Part shown: positions 9,715 to 18,778 of the stretch, in pieces
Numbering within the stretch: the stretch's first letter is position 1
How the letters are laid out: each line of letters opens with the position of its first letter
Source of the DNA: Pseudaquabacterium pictum
GTDB lineage: Bacteria > Pseudomonadota > Gammaproteobacteria > Burkholderiales > Burkholderiaceae_C
DNA: 64,000 nucleotides
Assembly (NCBI RefSeq): GCF_005403045.1
Contig: NZ_BJCL01000010.1
Location: 62,001 to 126,000 of the forward strand
Reading direction: 5' to 3'
Notes under the pieces: generated by a model
Told to the model about the DNA's origin: nothing
The model's input: the letters and a program-made list of their open reading frames with translations, nothing else
Database searches by the model: none
Made by a program: the position numbers and the translations under genes

Positions 9715-9736
9715 GACGCCGCCTGCGGGCGGCGTC
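9715..9736. terminator. bidirectional hairpin between the repeat protein and the LysR gene
   Basis: GACGCCGCC (9715-9723), loop TGCG, GGCGGCGTC (9728-9736): a perfect 9-bp GC-rich stem followed on the plus strand by GTCGTTT. It lies between two convergent stop codons and can serve both. Confidence 0.65.
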
Positions 9737-9742
9737 GTCGTT

Positions 9743-10657
9743 TCAGGCCGCGGCCTGTCGCCAGTAGCTGGCGTCGCCGTAGTGGTGTTTCAGGTAGTCG
9801 ATCCACAGCCGCACCCGCAGCGGCAGGTGCTTGCGCTGCGGCAGCACCGCATAGATGCCGTTGGGCGGGGCGGCAAACGGCTCCAGCACCGGCACCAGCA
9901 CGCCGGCGGCGATGTCGCCCTCCACCTCCCAGGTGCTGCGCCAGGCCAGCCCCAGGCCCTGGCGGCACCAGGCATGCAGCACCTGGCCGTCGCTGCAGTC
10001 GATGCGGCCGCTGGGCCGCAGGTGGGTGACGGCGCCGTCGACCTGGAAGGCCCAGCCGCGGGTCTGGCTGGCATCCGATGACAGCGTCAGGCATTCATGC
10101 CGGGCCAGCTCGTTCGGATGCTGCGGCGTGCCGGCGCGCTGCAGGTAGGCCGGCGCGGCCACGCACAGCCGGCGGTTGTCGGCCAGGCGGATGCTGATCA
10201 GGCTGCTGTCGGGCATGTCGCCCACCCGCACCGCGCAGTCGAAGCCCTCGTTGACGATGTCGACCACCCGGTCGCTGAGGTTCAGCGACAGGTGCACATC
10301 CGGGTGCCGCGCCAGGAAGCCCGGCATCAGCGGCGCCACATGCCGCCGGCCAAAGCCCGCCGGCGCGGTGATGCGCAACGCACCGCTGGCCTTCACGCCG
10401 CCGGCCGACACGCTGGCTTCGGCATTGGCCATGTCGGCCAGGATGCGCTGGCAGTCTTCCAGGAAGGCGCTGCCCTCGTGGGTGAGGCTGATGCGCCGGG
10501 TGGTGCGCAGCAGCAGCTTCACGCCCAGGCGCTCCTCCAGCGCGTCGATGCGCCGGCCCACCACCGCCGGCGCCACACCCTCGGCCTGCGCCGCGGCCGT
10601 CAGGCTGCCCTTGGCGGCCACGGATACGAACGATTCGATCTGCTTCAGGCGGTCCAT
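9743..10657 (-). CDS. LysR family transcriptional regulator
   Basis: 304 residues. The N-terminal winged helix-turn-helix (about 1-60; GSLTAAAQAEGVAPAVVGRRIDALE) is followed by a LysR substrate-binding domain (about 90-295). It closely resembles the CrgA/DsdC-like group of betaproteobacterial LysR proteins. It is divergent from the haloacid dehalogenase and malate synthase genes, with a dyad-rich 140-bp gap between them, so it probably controls that pair and itself. The inducer is not visible; a 2-haloacid, glycolate or glyoxylate would fit the neighbours. Confidence 0.85.
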   Translation of the reverse strand: MDRLKQIESFVSVAAKGSLTAAAQAEGVAPAVVGRRIDALEERLGVKLLLRTTRRISLTHEGSAFLEDCQRILADMANAEASVSAGGVKASGALRITAPAGFGRRHVAPLMPGFLARHPDVHLSLNLSDRVVDIVNEGFDCAVRVGDMPDSSLISIRLADNRRLCVAAPAYLQRAGTPQHPNELARHECLTLSSDASQTRGWAFQVDGAVTHLRPSGRIDCSDGQVLHAWCRQGLGLAWRSTWEVEGDIAAGVLVPVLEPFAAPPNGIYAVLPQRKHLPLRVRLWIDYLKHHYGDASYWRQAAA

Positions 10658-10674
10658 GGCCGCAGATTAGCGAT

Positions 10675-10746
10675 GATTCAGTCATGAATCAACCGGCGAC
10701 CAAGGGAGATGCGGCCCGTCGATTCGTCACCGCCTGGTCATGAATC
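10675..10746. promoter_or_regulatory. candidate LysR operator region
   Basis: An inverted repeat GATTCA-GTCA-TGAATC (10675-10690) fits the T-N11-A LysR box. The 10-mer GTCATGAATC recurs 56 bp later (10737-10746), with a GATTC half-site at 10721-10725. The first element abuts the LysR start and the second lies about 55 bases before the dehalogenase ATG, the usual recognition-site plus activation-site layout. Confidence 0.55.
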
Positions 10747-10799
10747 CTTGACCCGGGCCGCGCTTAATGGTGGTTCTGGTTCGTAATACAGTCCGGGCC

Positions 10800-11495
10800 A
10801 TGCCGGACTCCGTGCCCCTGCCCACGCCTGAAGCGGTGCTGTTCGACGCCTACGGCACGCTGTTCGACGTCTACAGCGTCGGCCTGGCGGCCGAGCAGCT
10901 GTGGCCCGGCCGCGGCGACGCCCTGGCTCTGCTGTGGCGCGACAAGCAGATCGACTACACCCGGCTGTGCTCGATGAGCGGCCGCTACCGCCCGTTCTGG
11001 GACCTGACCCGCGCCGGCCTGCGCTTTGCCGCGCAGAAGCTGGGCCTGCCGCTGGACCGCGCCGCCGAAGACCGGCTGATGAACGAATACCGGCACCTCT
11101 CGGCCTTCCCCGAGAACCGCGAGGTGCTGCAGGCCCTGGCGGCGCGCGGCGTGCGCGCCGGCATCCTGAGCAACGGCGACCCCGACATGCTGGCCGTGGC
11201 GGTGAAGAGCGCCGGCCTGCAGGACTGGCTGAACCCGGTGCTCAGCGCCCACAGCGTGCAGCGCTTCAAGACCGATGCCGCCGTCTACCAGCTGGGCCCG
11301 CAGGCCCTGGGCCTGCCCGCCAAGAAGATCCTGTTCGTCTCCAGCAATGGCTGGGACGCCATCGGCGCCACCTGGTTCGGCTTCTTCACGCTGTGGGTGA
11401 ACCGCGCCGGCGCGCCGCTGGAGCAGCTGGACACCACCCCCACCCGCACCGCCGGCAACCTGCGCGCGGTGCTCGATTTCTTTCCCGCTTCCTGA
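10800..11495 (+). CDS. haloacid dehalogenase, type II (L-2-haloacid dehalogenase)
   Basis: 231 residues from the ATG chosen here. Hydrolyses L-2-haloalkanoates, such as chloroacetate, to the 2-hydroxy acid. The family's catalytic set is visible: nucleophile Asp16 in [11 protein letters not shown], Arg47 in [14 protein letters not shown] around residue 124, the catalytic Lys in RFKTDAAVY, and [10 protein letters not shown]. These separate true type II dehalogenases from generic HAD phosphatases. The malate synthase gene starts 20 bases downstream. From monochloroacetate the product would be glycolate, one oxidation from glyoxylate; no glycolate oxidase is in the window. Confidence 0.87.
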   Translation: MPDSVPLPTPEAVLFDAYGTLFDVYSVGLAAEQLWPGRGDALALLWRDKQIDYTRLCSMSGRYRPFWDLTRAGLRFAAQKLGLPLDRAAEDRLMNEYRHLSAFPENREVLQALAARGVRAGILSNGDPDMLAVAVKSAGLQDWLNPVLSAHSVQRFKTDAAVYQLGPQALGLPAKKILFVSSNGWDAIGATWFGFFTLWVNRAGAPLEQLDTTPTRTAGNLRAVLDFFPAS

Positions 11496-11515
11496 CTTCC
11501 ACCCTGGCATCCACC

Positions 11516-13720
11516 ATGACCGCACGCACCACCATCCACCGCCTGCACGTGGCCAGCAATCTGGCCGACTTCATCAACAGCCGCGTGCTGCCCGGCACCG
11601 GCGTCGATCCGGCTGCCTTCTGGGCCGGCTTCGATGCCCTCGTGCACGACCTGGCGCCGAAGAACGCCGCCCTGCTGGCCGAGCGTGACCGTCTGCAGAC
11701 GGCGATGGATGCCTGGCACACCAAGCACCCCGGCCCGATCAGGAACATGGCCCGCTACCAGGCCCACCTGGCCAAGATCGGCTACCTGGTGCCGGTGCCG
11801 GCCGACGTGAAGGTGAAGACCAAGAACGTCGACGCCGAACTGGCCCTGCAGGCCGGCCCGCAGCTGGTGGTGCCGATCACCAACGCCCGCTACGCGCTGA
11901 ATGCCGCCAACGCCCGCTGGGGCAGCCTGTACGACGCGCTGTACGGCACCGACGCCCTGCCCGAGACCGACGGCGCCACCCGCACGGTGGACGGCAAGCC
12001 CGGCTACAACCCGGTGCGCGGCGCCCAGGTCATCGCCTATGCCCGCCATGTGCTCGACCGCACCGCGCCGCTGGCCAAGGCCTCGCACCTGGATGCCACC
12101 GGCTACGCCATCGTCGACGGCGCCCTGGCCGTGACGCTGAAGAACGGCAAGACCACCGGCCTGAAGAAGTCCAAGCAGCTGGTCGGTTGGCAGGGTGACG
12201 CCGCGGCGCCGTCCAGCGTGCTGCTGCAGCACAACGGCCTGCACCTGGACATCCGCATCGACCGCAAGACCCCCATCGGCGCCAGCGACGCTGCCGGCGT
12301 GTCCGACCTGGTGCTGGAATCGGCGCTGTCGACCATCCTCGACCTGGAAGACTCGGTGGCCGTGGTGGATGCCGACGACAAGGTGCTGGCCTACGGCAAC
12401 TGGCTGGGCATCCTGCAGGGCACGCTGACCGAGCAGGTGGCCAAGGGCGGCACCACCTTCACCCGCGGCCTGAACCCCGACCGCGTCTACACCGCGCCGG
12501 GCGGCGGCACCGTCACGCTGCACGGCCGCAGCCTGATGTTCGTGCGCAACGTCGGCCACCTGATGAACAACCCGGCCATCCTGTGGGGGGACGGCCAGGA
12601 GATTCCGGAAGGGATCATGGACGCGGTGATCACCACCACCATCGCGCTGCATGACCTCCAGAAGCATGGTGCCAACGGCATCGTCAACTCGCGCAAGGGC
12701 TCGGTCTACATCGTCAAGCCCAAGATGCACGGGCCGGCCGAAGTGGCCTTCGCCAGCGAGCTGTTCGGCCGCGTGGAGAAGCTGCTGGGCCTGCCGCAGG
12801 CCACGGTCAAGCTGGGCATCATGGACGAGGAGCGCCGCACCAGCGTCAACCTCAAGGCCTGCATCGCCGCCGCCGCCGACCGCGTGGCCTTCATCAACAC
12901 CGGCTTCCTCGACCGCACCGGCGACGAGATGCACACCGCCATGCTGGCCGGCCCGATGCTGCGCAAGGGCGACATGAAGACCACCCCGTGGATCCAGGCC
13001 TACGAGCGCAACAACGTGCTGGTGGGCCTGCAGTGCGGCCTGCGCGGCAAGGCGCAGATCGGCAAGGGCATGTGGGCCATGCCCGACCTGATGGCCGCCA
13101 TGCTGCAGCAGAAGATCGCCCACCCCCGGGCCGGCGCCAACACCGCCTGGGTGCCCAGCCCCACGGCCGCCACGCTGCATGCGCTGCACTACCACCAGGT
13201 GGATGTGTTCGCGGTGCAGAAGGACCTGGAGAAGGTGGATGCCGATGCGGAGCGCGCCAGTCTGCTCGAAGGCCTGCTGACCGTGCCGGTGGCCAAGAAG
13301 CCGAAGTGGACCGACGCCGAGAAGCAGCAGGAGCTGGACAACAACGCCCAGGGCATCCTGGGCTACGTGGTGCGCTGGGTCGACCAGGGCGTGGGCTGCA
13401 GCAAGGTGCCCGACATCCACAACGTGGGCCTGATGGAAGACCGCGCCACGCTGCGCATCAGCAGCCAGCACATGGCCAACTGGCTGCACCACGGCGTCGT
13501 CGACAAGGCCCAGGTGCGCGCCACGCTCAAGCGCATGGCCAAGGTGGTGGACAAGCAGAACGCCGGCGATGCCGCCTACCGCAACATGGCCGGCAACTTG
13601 AAGGGCAGCGCCGCCTTCCAGGCCGCCAGCGACCTGGTCTTCAAGGGCATGGCCCAGCCCAGCGGCTACACCGAGCCGCTGCTGCACGCCTGGCGGCTGA
13701 AGGTCAAGGCTGGCGCCTGA
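11516..13720 (+). CDS. glcB: malate synthase G
   Basis: 734 residues, the usual length of the monomeric G isoform. Condenses glyoxylate with acetyl-CoA to malate. The family is clear from the TIM-barrel active-site segments: [11 protein letters not shown] with [37 protein letters not shown] (Mg-binding acid region) and [12 protein letters not shown], then the C-terminal catalytic-Asp region. The start ATG is in a short gap after the dehalogenase, so the two are probably one transcript. No aceA is adjacent, so glycolate or glyoxylate assimilation fits better than the classic glyoxylate shunt. Confidence 0.95.
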   Translation: MTARTTIHRLHVASNLADFINSRVLPGTGVDPAAFWAGFDALVHDLAPKNAALLAERDRLQTAMDAWHTKHPGPIRNMARYQAHLAKIGYLVPVPADVKVKTKNVDAELALQAGPQLVVPITNARYALNAANARWGSLYDALYGTDALPETDGATRTVDGKPGYNPVRGAQVIAYARHVLDRTAPLAKASHLDATGYAIVDGALAVTLKNGKTTGLKKSKQLVGWQGDAAAPSSVLLQHNGLHLDIRIDRKTPIGASDAAGVSDLVLESALSTILDLEDSVAVVDADDKVLAYGNWLGILQGTLTEQVAKGGTTFTRGLNPDRVYTAPGGGTVTLHGRSLMFVRNVGHLMNNPAILWGDGQEIPEGIMDAVITTTIALHDLQKHGANGIVNSRKGSVYIVKPKMHGPAEVAFASELFGRVEKLLGLPQATVKLGIMDEERRTSVNLKACIAAAADRVAFINTGFLDRTGDEMHTAMLAGPMLRKGDMKTTPWIQAYERNNVLVGLQCGLRGKAQIGKGMWAMPDLMAAMLQQKIAHPRAGANTAWVPSPTAATLHALHYHQVDVFAVQKDLEKVDADAERASLLEGLLTVPVAKKPKWTDAEKQQELDNNAQGILGYVVRWVDQGVGCSKVPDIHNVGLMEDRATLRISSQHMANWLHHGVVDKAQVRATLKRMAKVVDKQNAGDAAYRNMAGNLKGSAAFQAASDLVFKGMAQPSGYTEPLLHAWRLKVKAGA

Positions 13721-13828
13721 CGGCTGGGCCTGCGTCCATCGGCGCGCATGGGGACCCCCCCTAGTTCGATCGGCGCAGGCTAGACTCGCTCCCGGCTCCG
13801 CAGAGGGCTGACAACCGGGGGGATCTCC

Positions 13829-13876
13829 ATGGAACGGACAGGACCGCCCAGCGCGGCATCAGGACGGGGCGCTTGA
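13829..13876 (+). CDS. 15-codon leader peptide ORF overlapping the CheB-CheR start
   Basis: ATG GAA CGG ... GCT TGA, preceded by a purine-rich GGGGGGAT. Its TGA overlaps the TTG start of the next gene as TTGA. That would let ribosomes finishing the short peptide initiate on the weak TTG. No homologue is recognised; the main support is the exact overlap, so this is an inference. Confidence 0.35.
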   Translation: MERTGPPSAASGRGA

Positions 13877-16779
13877 CGTTGCCCGTTCCCCCTGCGCCCG
13901 AGAAGCCCTGGCTGGTGGCGCTCGGCGCATCGGCCGGCGGGCTGGAGGCGCTGCAGCGCTTCTTCGGCGCACTCGCGCCGCCCACCCAGGCGGCCTTCGT
14001 CGTCATCCAGCACCTGTCGCCCGACCACCGGTCGATGATGTCGGAGTTGCTGGCGCGCCACACGCCGCTGCCGGTGCGCGAGGCGGTGGCCGGCGAATCG
14101 CTGGAGGTGGACCACATCTACCTGATGCCCGCCGGCGTGCTGATGACCATCGAGCAGGAGCACCTGGTCTTCACGCCGCGGCCGCTGCGCGGCGTCTCGC
14201 TGCCCATCGACCTGTTCTTCCGCTCACTGGCCGGCGCCGGGGCCGAGCGCTGCATCGGCCTGGTGCTGTCGGGCTCGGGCTCGGACGGCGCCACCGGCGC
14301 GGTGGCGCTGCGCGCGGCCGGCGGCTATGTGATGGCGCAGACGCCCGAGACGGCCCGCTTCGACAGCATGCCGCGCAGCGTGATCACCGCCACCGGCGTC
14401 GATGCGGTGCTGCCGCCCGAGGAACTGGCCACCCAGGTGCTGGGCCTCACCCAGGGCCACGCCGGCCGCCTGACCAGCGGCGAGCTGGTGGCCACCCCAC
14501 AGATCAAGCCGGCGCTGCAGCGGCTGTTCGACTGCCTGATGCAGCATGCCGGCGTCGACTTCAGCCACTACAAGCTGCCGACGATGATGCGGCGCATCGA
14601 GCGCCGCATGGCGGTGCAGGGCTGCGCCTCGGTCACCGACTATGCCGACCGGGTGGAGGTGATGCCCGACGAGTGCGAGGCCCTGCGCCGCGAGCTGCTG
14701 ATCCCGGTGACCAGCTTCTTCCGCGACGAGGCGGCCTTCAACGCACTGCGCGCGCCGCTGCAAGCCCTGGTGCGCGACCTGCCCCAGGGCCAGACCCTGC
14801 GGCTGTGGAGCGCCGGCTGCGCCACCGGCGAGGAGGCCTACTCGCTGGCCATCGCCGCGCTGGAGGCCTGCGCCGCGGCCCAGCGCTGGCCCGGCATCAA
14901 GGTCTACGCCACCGACGTCGACCCCGGCGTGCTGGCCGTCGGCAGCACCGGCAGCTACCCGGTGGGCTCGGCCGACCACCTGACGCCCGAGCGCCAGGCG
15001 CAGTGGTTCAACCTGCAGGACGAGCGCCTGGTGGTCAAGCCCGAGCTGCGGCAGATGGTGCTGTTTGCCCGCCACAACCTGCTGGAGGACGCACCCTTCA
15101 CCCGCATGGACGCGGTGGTCTGCCGCAACACGCTGATCTACTTCCAGGCCGATGCGCAGGAGCGGGTGATGCGCCGCCTGCAGTACGCGCTGAACCAGCA
15201 GGGCCTGCTGTTCCTGGGCGGCAGTGAATCGCTGGGCGCGCTGCAGGCCGATTTCCAGGCGCTGGACACGGCGCACAAGGTCTACCGGCTGGTGCGGCCG
15301 GTGCTCACCGCGCTGGCGGTGCGCGACGGCTTCGGCCGCTCCAGCGTGTCGCTGCGCGGGCGCAGCCCGGTGCGCAGCCATGCCCCGGCCGAAGGCCCGC
15401 GCCTGGTCGACACCGCGGTGCGCCAGCTGGTGCAGGCCTATGCGCCGCTGACGCTGCTGGTCACCGCCCAGCGCCAGCTGCTGCATGCCTGGGGCCCGAC
15501 GCAGCGTTTCCTGCGCATGCCCGAGGGCGAGCCGCAGCTCGATGTCATCCGCCTGCTGCCGCCACGGCTGGGCGCGGTGGCCAGCCATGCGCTGCATGTG
15601 GCGCTGCGCAGCCGCAGCCAGCACATCTCGCCGGTGCTGCACCTCGACATGGATGGCGTGTCGCAGCCGCTGCGGGTGGTGGCCCGCCCGCTGGCCACCG
15701 ACGACGAGCGCGAGCCCTGCGTGCTGCTCAGCATCGAGGAGACCGCCGTCGGCGCCACCGTGGGCGATGCGCCGCTGACCGAGCGCGAGGTCGACCGCAT
15801 GGCCGAGCTGGAGCGCGAGCTGGCCGAGGTGCGCACCAGCCTGCAGACCAGCATCGAGGAGCTGGAGGCCGCCAACGAGGAGCTGCAGGCCACCAACGAG
15901 GAGTTGATGTCCTCCAACGAGGAACTGCAGAGCACCAACGAGGAGCTGCAGTCGGTCAACGAGGAGCTGTACACCGTCAACGCCGAGTACAACGCCAAGC
16001 TCGATGCGGTCAGTGCACTCAATGCCGACCTGGACGGCATGTCCCAGGCCACCGGCATCGCGACGCTGTTCATCGACGCGCAGCAGCAGCTGGTGCGCTT
16101 CACGCCCGAGGCGGCGGCGCTGTTCCGCCTGCGGCCCAGCGACATCGGCCGGGCGATCGGCAACTTCAACAACCCGCTGGACTACCCCGAGATGCAGGCC
16201 GACCTGCGTGCCGTGCTGGCCGGTGGCCCGCCGGTGGAGCGCGAGCTGCATGGCGGCGGGAGCAGCGGCTACCTGGTGCGGGTGCTGGGCTATGGCGAGC
16301 GGTCCGGCGTGCCACGGCGGGCGGTGCTGACGCTGATCGACGTCTCCCGCCTGCGCGACGCGCGGCGGCTGCAGGCGGTGATCGACTCCCTGCCCGAGCA
16401 TGTGGCCGTGCTGGACGTGCACGGCACGGTGCGCCAGGTCAACCATGCCTGGCATGCCTTCGCCGACGACAACGGCTTCGGCAGCGGCGGCCCCCAGCCC
16501 GACGGCCCGGTGGGCGTGGGTGCCAACTACCTGGCCGTGCTGGCCCGCGCCACCACGCCCGACGCGCTGGACGTGCTGCGCGGCCTGCAGCAGGTGCTGG
16601 CCGGCCGCAGCGACCACTACCGCGTCACCTACCCCTGCCACAGCCCGACCGCGCAGCGCTGGTTCGTGATGAACGCGGCGGCCCTGCGCGGCAGCGAGCA
16701 GGGCGCGGTGGTCAGCCACTTCGACATCACGCCCTGGCATGCCCAGATGACCCAGCCTGACGAGGTGGCCGGTGGCTGA
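13873..16779 (+). CDS. CheB-CheR fusion chemotaxis methylesterase/methyltransferase with PAS domains
   Basis: 968 residues. A CheB methylesterase domain (about 10-190) retains the Ser20, His47 and Asp138 triad (GASAGG, QHLSPDH, SGSGSDGATG) but has no receiver. A CheR domain (about 210-470) shows PVTSFFRD and WSAGCATGEEAYS. A long coiled coil of repeated NEEL units (about 640-710) is the hallmark of these fusions. Two PAS domains follow. Start is TTG after AGGACGGGG. It overlaps the next histidine kinase gene by eight bases. No mcp, cheA or cheW is near, so an adaptive role with the kinase rather than flagellar chemotaxis is inferred. Confidence 0.88.
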   Translation: MTLPVPPAPEKPWLVALGASAGGLEALQRFFGALAPPTQAAFVVIQHLSPDHRSMMSELLARHTPLPVREAVAGESLEVDHIYLMPAGVLMTIEQEHLVFTPRPLRGVSLPIDLFFRSLAGAGAERCIGLVLSGSGSDGATGAVALRAAGGYVMAQTPETARFDSMPRSVITATGVDAVLPPEELATQVLGLTQGHAGRLTSGELVATPQIKPALQRLFDCLMQHAGVDFSHYKLPTMMRRIERRMAVQGCASVTDYADRVEVMPDECEALRRELLIPVTSFFRDEAAFNALRAPLQALVRDLPQGQTLRLWSAGCATGEEAYSLAIAALEACAAAQRWPGIKVYATDVDPGVLAVGSTGSYPVGSADHLTPERQAQWFNLQDERLVVKPELRQMVLFARHNLLEDAPFTRMDAVVCRNTLIYFQADAQERVMRRLQYALNQQGLLFLGGSESLGALQADFQALDTAHKVYRLVRPVLTALAVRDGFGRSSVSLRGRSPVRSHAPAEGPRLVDTAVRQLVQAYAPLTLLVTAQRQLLHAWGPTQRFLRMPEGEPQLDVIRLLPPRLGAVASHALHVALRSRSQHISPVLHLDMDGVSQPLRVVARPLATDDEREPCVLLSIEETAVGATVGDAPLTEREVDRMAELERELAEVRTSLQTSIEELEAANEELQATNEELMSSNEELQSTNEELQSVNEELYTVNAEYNAKLDAVSALNADLDGMSQATGIATLFIDAQQQLVRFTPEAAALFRLRPSDIGRAIGNFNNPLDYPEMQADLRAVLAGGPPVERELHGGGSSGYLVRVLGYGERSGVPRRAVLTLIDVSRLRDARRLQAVIDSLPEHVAVLDVHGTVRQVNHAWHAFADDNGFGSGGPQPDGPVGVGANYLAVLARATTPDALDVLRGLQQVLAGRSDHYRVTYPCHSPTAQRWFVMNAAALRGSEQGAVVSHFDITPWHAQMTQPDEVAGG

Positions 16780-18199
16780 ACACCGCCCGCTCGTGGCCAG
16801 GCCGGGCGGGGCGCCACCCCCGCCCCAGGACGCCGCACCCACACCCGCTGCCGCCGACCAGACCGCGCGCCAGAACCTGCTGCTGACCCAGGCGCTGGAT
16901 GCAGTGCAGGCCGGCGACCTGGAGGCGGCGGCCGAGATGCTGCGCAGCGACAACGGCGCGCCGCTGACGCTGGGCCAGGTGTTCCGCCTCTACCAGACCG
17001 AGCTGGAGACCCAGAGCCAGCAGCTGCGCGAGAGCCAGCTGCGCACCGAGCAGACGCTGGACTGGTTCGCCAACCTGTTCCGCACCCTGCCCGTGGCGGC
17101 GCTGCTGGTCGACCGCATGGGCATGATCATCGATGCCAACGCCATGGCGCTGGACGAGCTGGACCTGCGCGAGGCCTTGCGCATCCTGCCGGTGCCGCTG
17201 CGCCGGCTGACCGCCCATGCCGAGGGCGAGCTGCGCCTGGCCGCGCTGCTGCCCACGGTGACGCCCGAGCACACCGGCGTGCTGGACGACATGGCGCTGC
17301 GCACGATGAAGGGCCGCGCCCGCTGGGCCGACCTGCGCATCACCCAGGTGCCCGCGCGCGAGACCGGGGGTGTCAGCCCGCTGTACCTGTGCGTGCTGAA
17401 CGACCGCACGGCCTGGGTGGAGGCCCAGCGTGCGCGTGAATCCGCCGCCCTGGCCGAGCACCAGCGCGACCTGGCCCAGTCGGCCAGCCAAGCCAAGACC
17501 CAGCTGCTGTCGCGCGTCAGCCATGAGCTGCGCACGCCGCTGAACGCGGTGATCGGCTTCTCGCAGGTGCTGCTGTTGCGCCATGGTGAGCTGCCCGACG
17601 ACAGCCGCCGCCAGGTGGCGCTGATCCAGGAAGCCGGCCAGCACCTGCTGGCACTGGTCGACGAGGTGCTGCAGATCAACCGCGCCGAGGCCGGCCACAT
17701 GCTGCTGGACACCCAGGCGGTGTCGCTGATGGACCAGGCCCGCCAGGTGCTGGCGCTGCAGCAGCCGATGGTCGACGATCTGGGCCTGCAGTGCACGCTG
17801 GACGGCCCGGCCACCGGCCAGCCGGAGCTGATGGCCCTGGCCGACCCGCGCCGCGTGCGCGAGGTGCTGACCAACCTGCTGAGCAACGCCATCAAGTACA
17901 ACCGCCACGGCGGCTGGGTGCGCCTGCTGCATGGCCACGATGCCCACCATGTCTGGCTGGCGGTCAGCGACAGCGGCATCGGCATGACCAGCCAGCAGCT
18001 GGCCCACCTGTTCGAACCGTTCAACCGTCTGGGCGCCGACCGCCTGCCGGTGGTGGGCCACGGCCTGGGCCTGAGCATCGCCCGCACCCTCACCCATGCC
18101 ATGGGCGGCACGCTGCAGGTGGAATCGGTGCCCGGCGAGGGCAGCCGCTTCCGGCTGGTGCTGCCGCGCTGGGACGCGCCGCCGCGGCCGCCGGCCTGA
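16772..18199 (+). CDS. PAS-containing sensor histidine kinase
   Basis: 475 residues, GTG start inside the end of the CheB-CheR gene. No membrane segment. Coiled coil (about 70-95), a PAS-like sensor (about 100-225), HisKA with His251 in SHELRTPLNAVIGF, and HATPase with NLLSNAIKYN (N box), SDSGIGM (G1) and GHGLGLSIARTL (G2). There is no receiver domain and no adjacent response regulator. The overlap argues that the kinase and the CheB-CheR-PAS protein form one signalling unit. Confidence 0.88.
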   Translation: MAEHRPLVARPGGAPPPPQDAAPTPAAADQTARQNLLLTQALDAVQAGDLEAAAEMLRSDNGAPLTLGQVFRLYQTELETQSQQLRESQLRTEQTLDWFANLFRTLPVAALLVDRMGMIIDANAMALDELDLREALRILPVPLRRLTAHAEGELRLAALLPTVTPEHTGVLDDMALRTMKGRARWADLRITQVPARETGGVSPLYLCVLNDRTAWVEAQRARESAALAEHQRDLAQSASQAKTQLLSRVSHELRTPLNAVIGFSQVLLLRHGELPDDSRRQVALIQEAGQHLLALVDEVLQINRAEAGHMLLDTQAVSLMDQARQVLALQQPMVDDLGLQCTLDGPATGQPELMALADPRRVREVLTNLLSNAIKYNRHGGWVRLLHGHDAHHVWLAVSDSGIGMTSQQLAHLFEPFNRLGADRLPVVGHGLGLSIARTLTHAMGGTLQVESVPGEGSRFRLVLPRWDAPPRPPA

Positions 18200-18229
18200 G
18201 CCGCCCGCGGGTTGTGCGCGCTGCGGCGA

Positions 18230-18610
18230 TCAGGTGGGCGTGGGCACGCCGGCCATGCGGTCGTGCTTCAGGAAGAAGGCCCGCGCCAGTGCCACCAGCT
18301 GGTTGTCGCTGGGGTGGTCCACCGTCTCGTAGCCGGCGATCTGCGCGGCCAGCGCCGGGCGGTGCTTGTCGACGTAGTGCCGGAAGTCGGCCTGCGCGGT
18401 GTGGGAGCCGGTCACCAGCACCTCGGTGATGCCGGCCAGCGCATCGCAGACCTCGCCGAAGAACTCGTGCTCCGCCCGCACCGCACTGCCGTGCTGCTTG
18501 GTCGGGTGGTTGTGCGCCTTCAGCGATTGGGCGACGACCTGGGTGGCGTCGAACTGCAGCAGCTGGGCGGTGTGGTGGTCGATGCGGACGACGGCGTGGA
18601 AGAGGGTCAT
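18230..18610 (-). CDS. conserved small protein of the 'translational machinery protein' type
   Basis: 126 residues beginning MTLFHAVVRIDHHTAQLLQF. The N-terminal strand pattern, a central His-rich stretch (KAHNHPTKQHGS), GITEVLVTGSHTAQADF and the ending ETVDHPSDNQLVALARAFF match a widespread proteobacterial family often named translational machinery protein, with an eRF1/Pelota-domain-like fold. I know of no tested function. It faces the histidine kinase gene 3' to 3' and is divergent from the FAD reductase gene. Confidence 0.65.
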   Translation of the reverse strand: MTLFHAVVRIDHHTAQLLQFDATQVVAQSLKAHNHPTKQHGSAVRAEHEFFGEVCDALAGITEVLVTGSHTAQADFRHYVDKHRPALAAQIAGYETVDHPSDNQLVALARAFFLKHDRMAGVPTPT

Positions 18611-18744
18611 GTCGGTGCCTGACGGTGGGAGAAGGGAAACAACGGGGGACGGGGCGGGGCGGGCGGCGTGGCGCCGGTCTGTTGCCATCGTGGCACCCGG
18701 GGCCTGGCCTGGCGTTGATGCCGGTCAAGCCGCACCACGCTGCC

Positions 18745-18750
18745 TACAAT
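18745..18750 (+). promoter_or_regulatory. -10 element TACAAT before the FAD oxidoreductase gene
   Basis: TACAAT matches the sigma-70 -10 box at five of six positions and lies 29 bases before the ATG. No convincing -35 is seen at 16-18 bases, so it is a partial call. Confidence 0.4.
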
Positions 18751-18778
18751 CGGCACGATCTCTGCACCGCATGCCCTG

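Noticed and set aside
11285-13687. 800-codon minus-strand frame opposite malate synthase
   Set aside because: Shadow frame; no recognisable motif.
14224-16953. About 900-codon minus-strand frame opposite the CheB-CheR gene
   Set aside because: Composition typical of third-position GC shadows; the plus strand has complete catalytic motifs.
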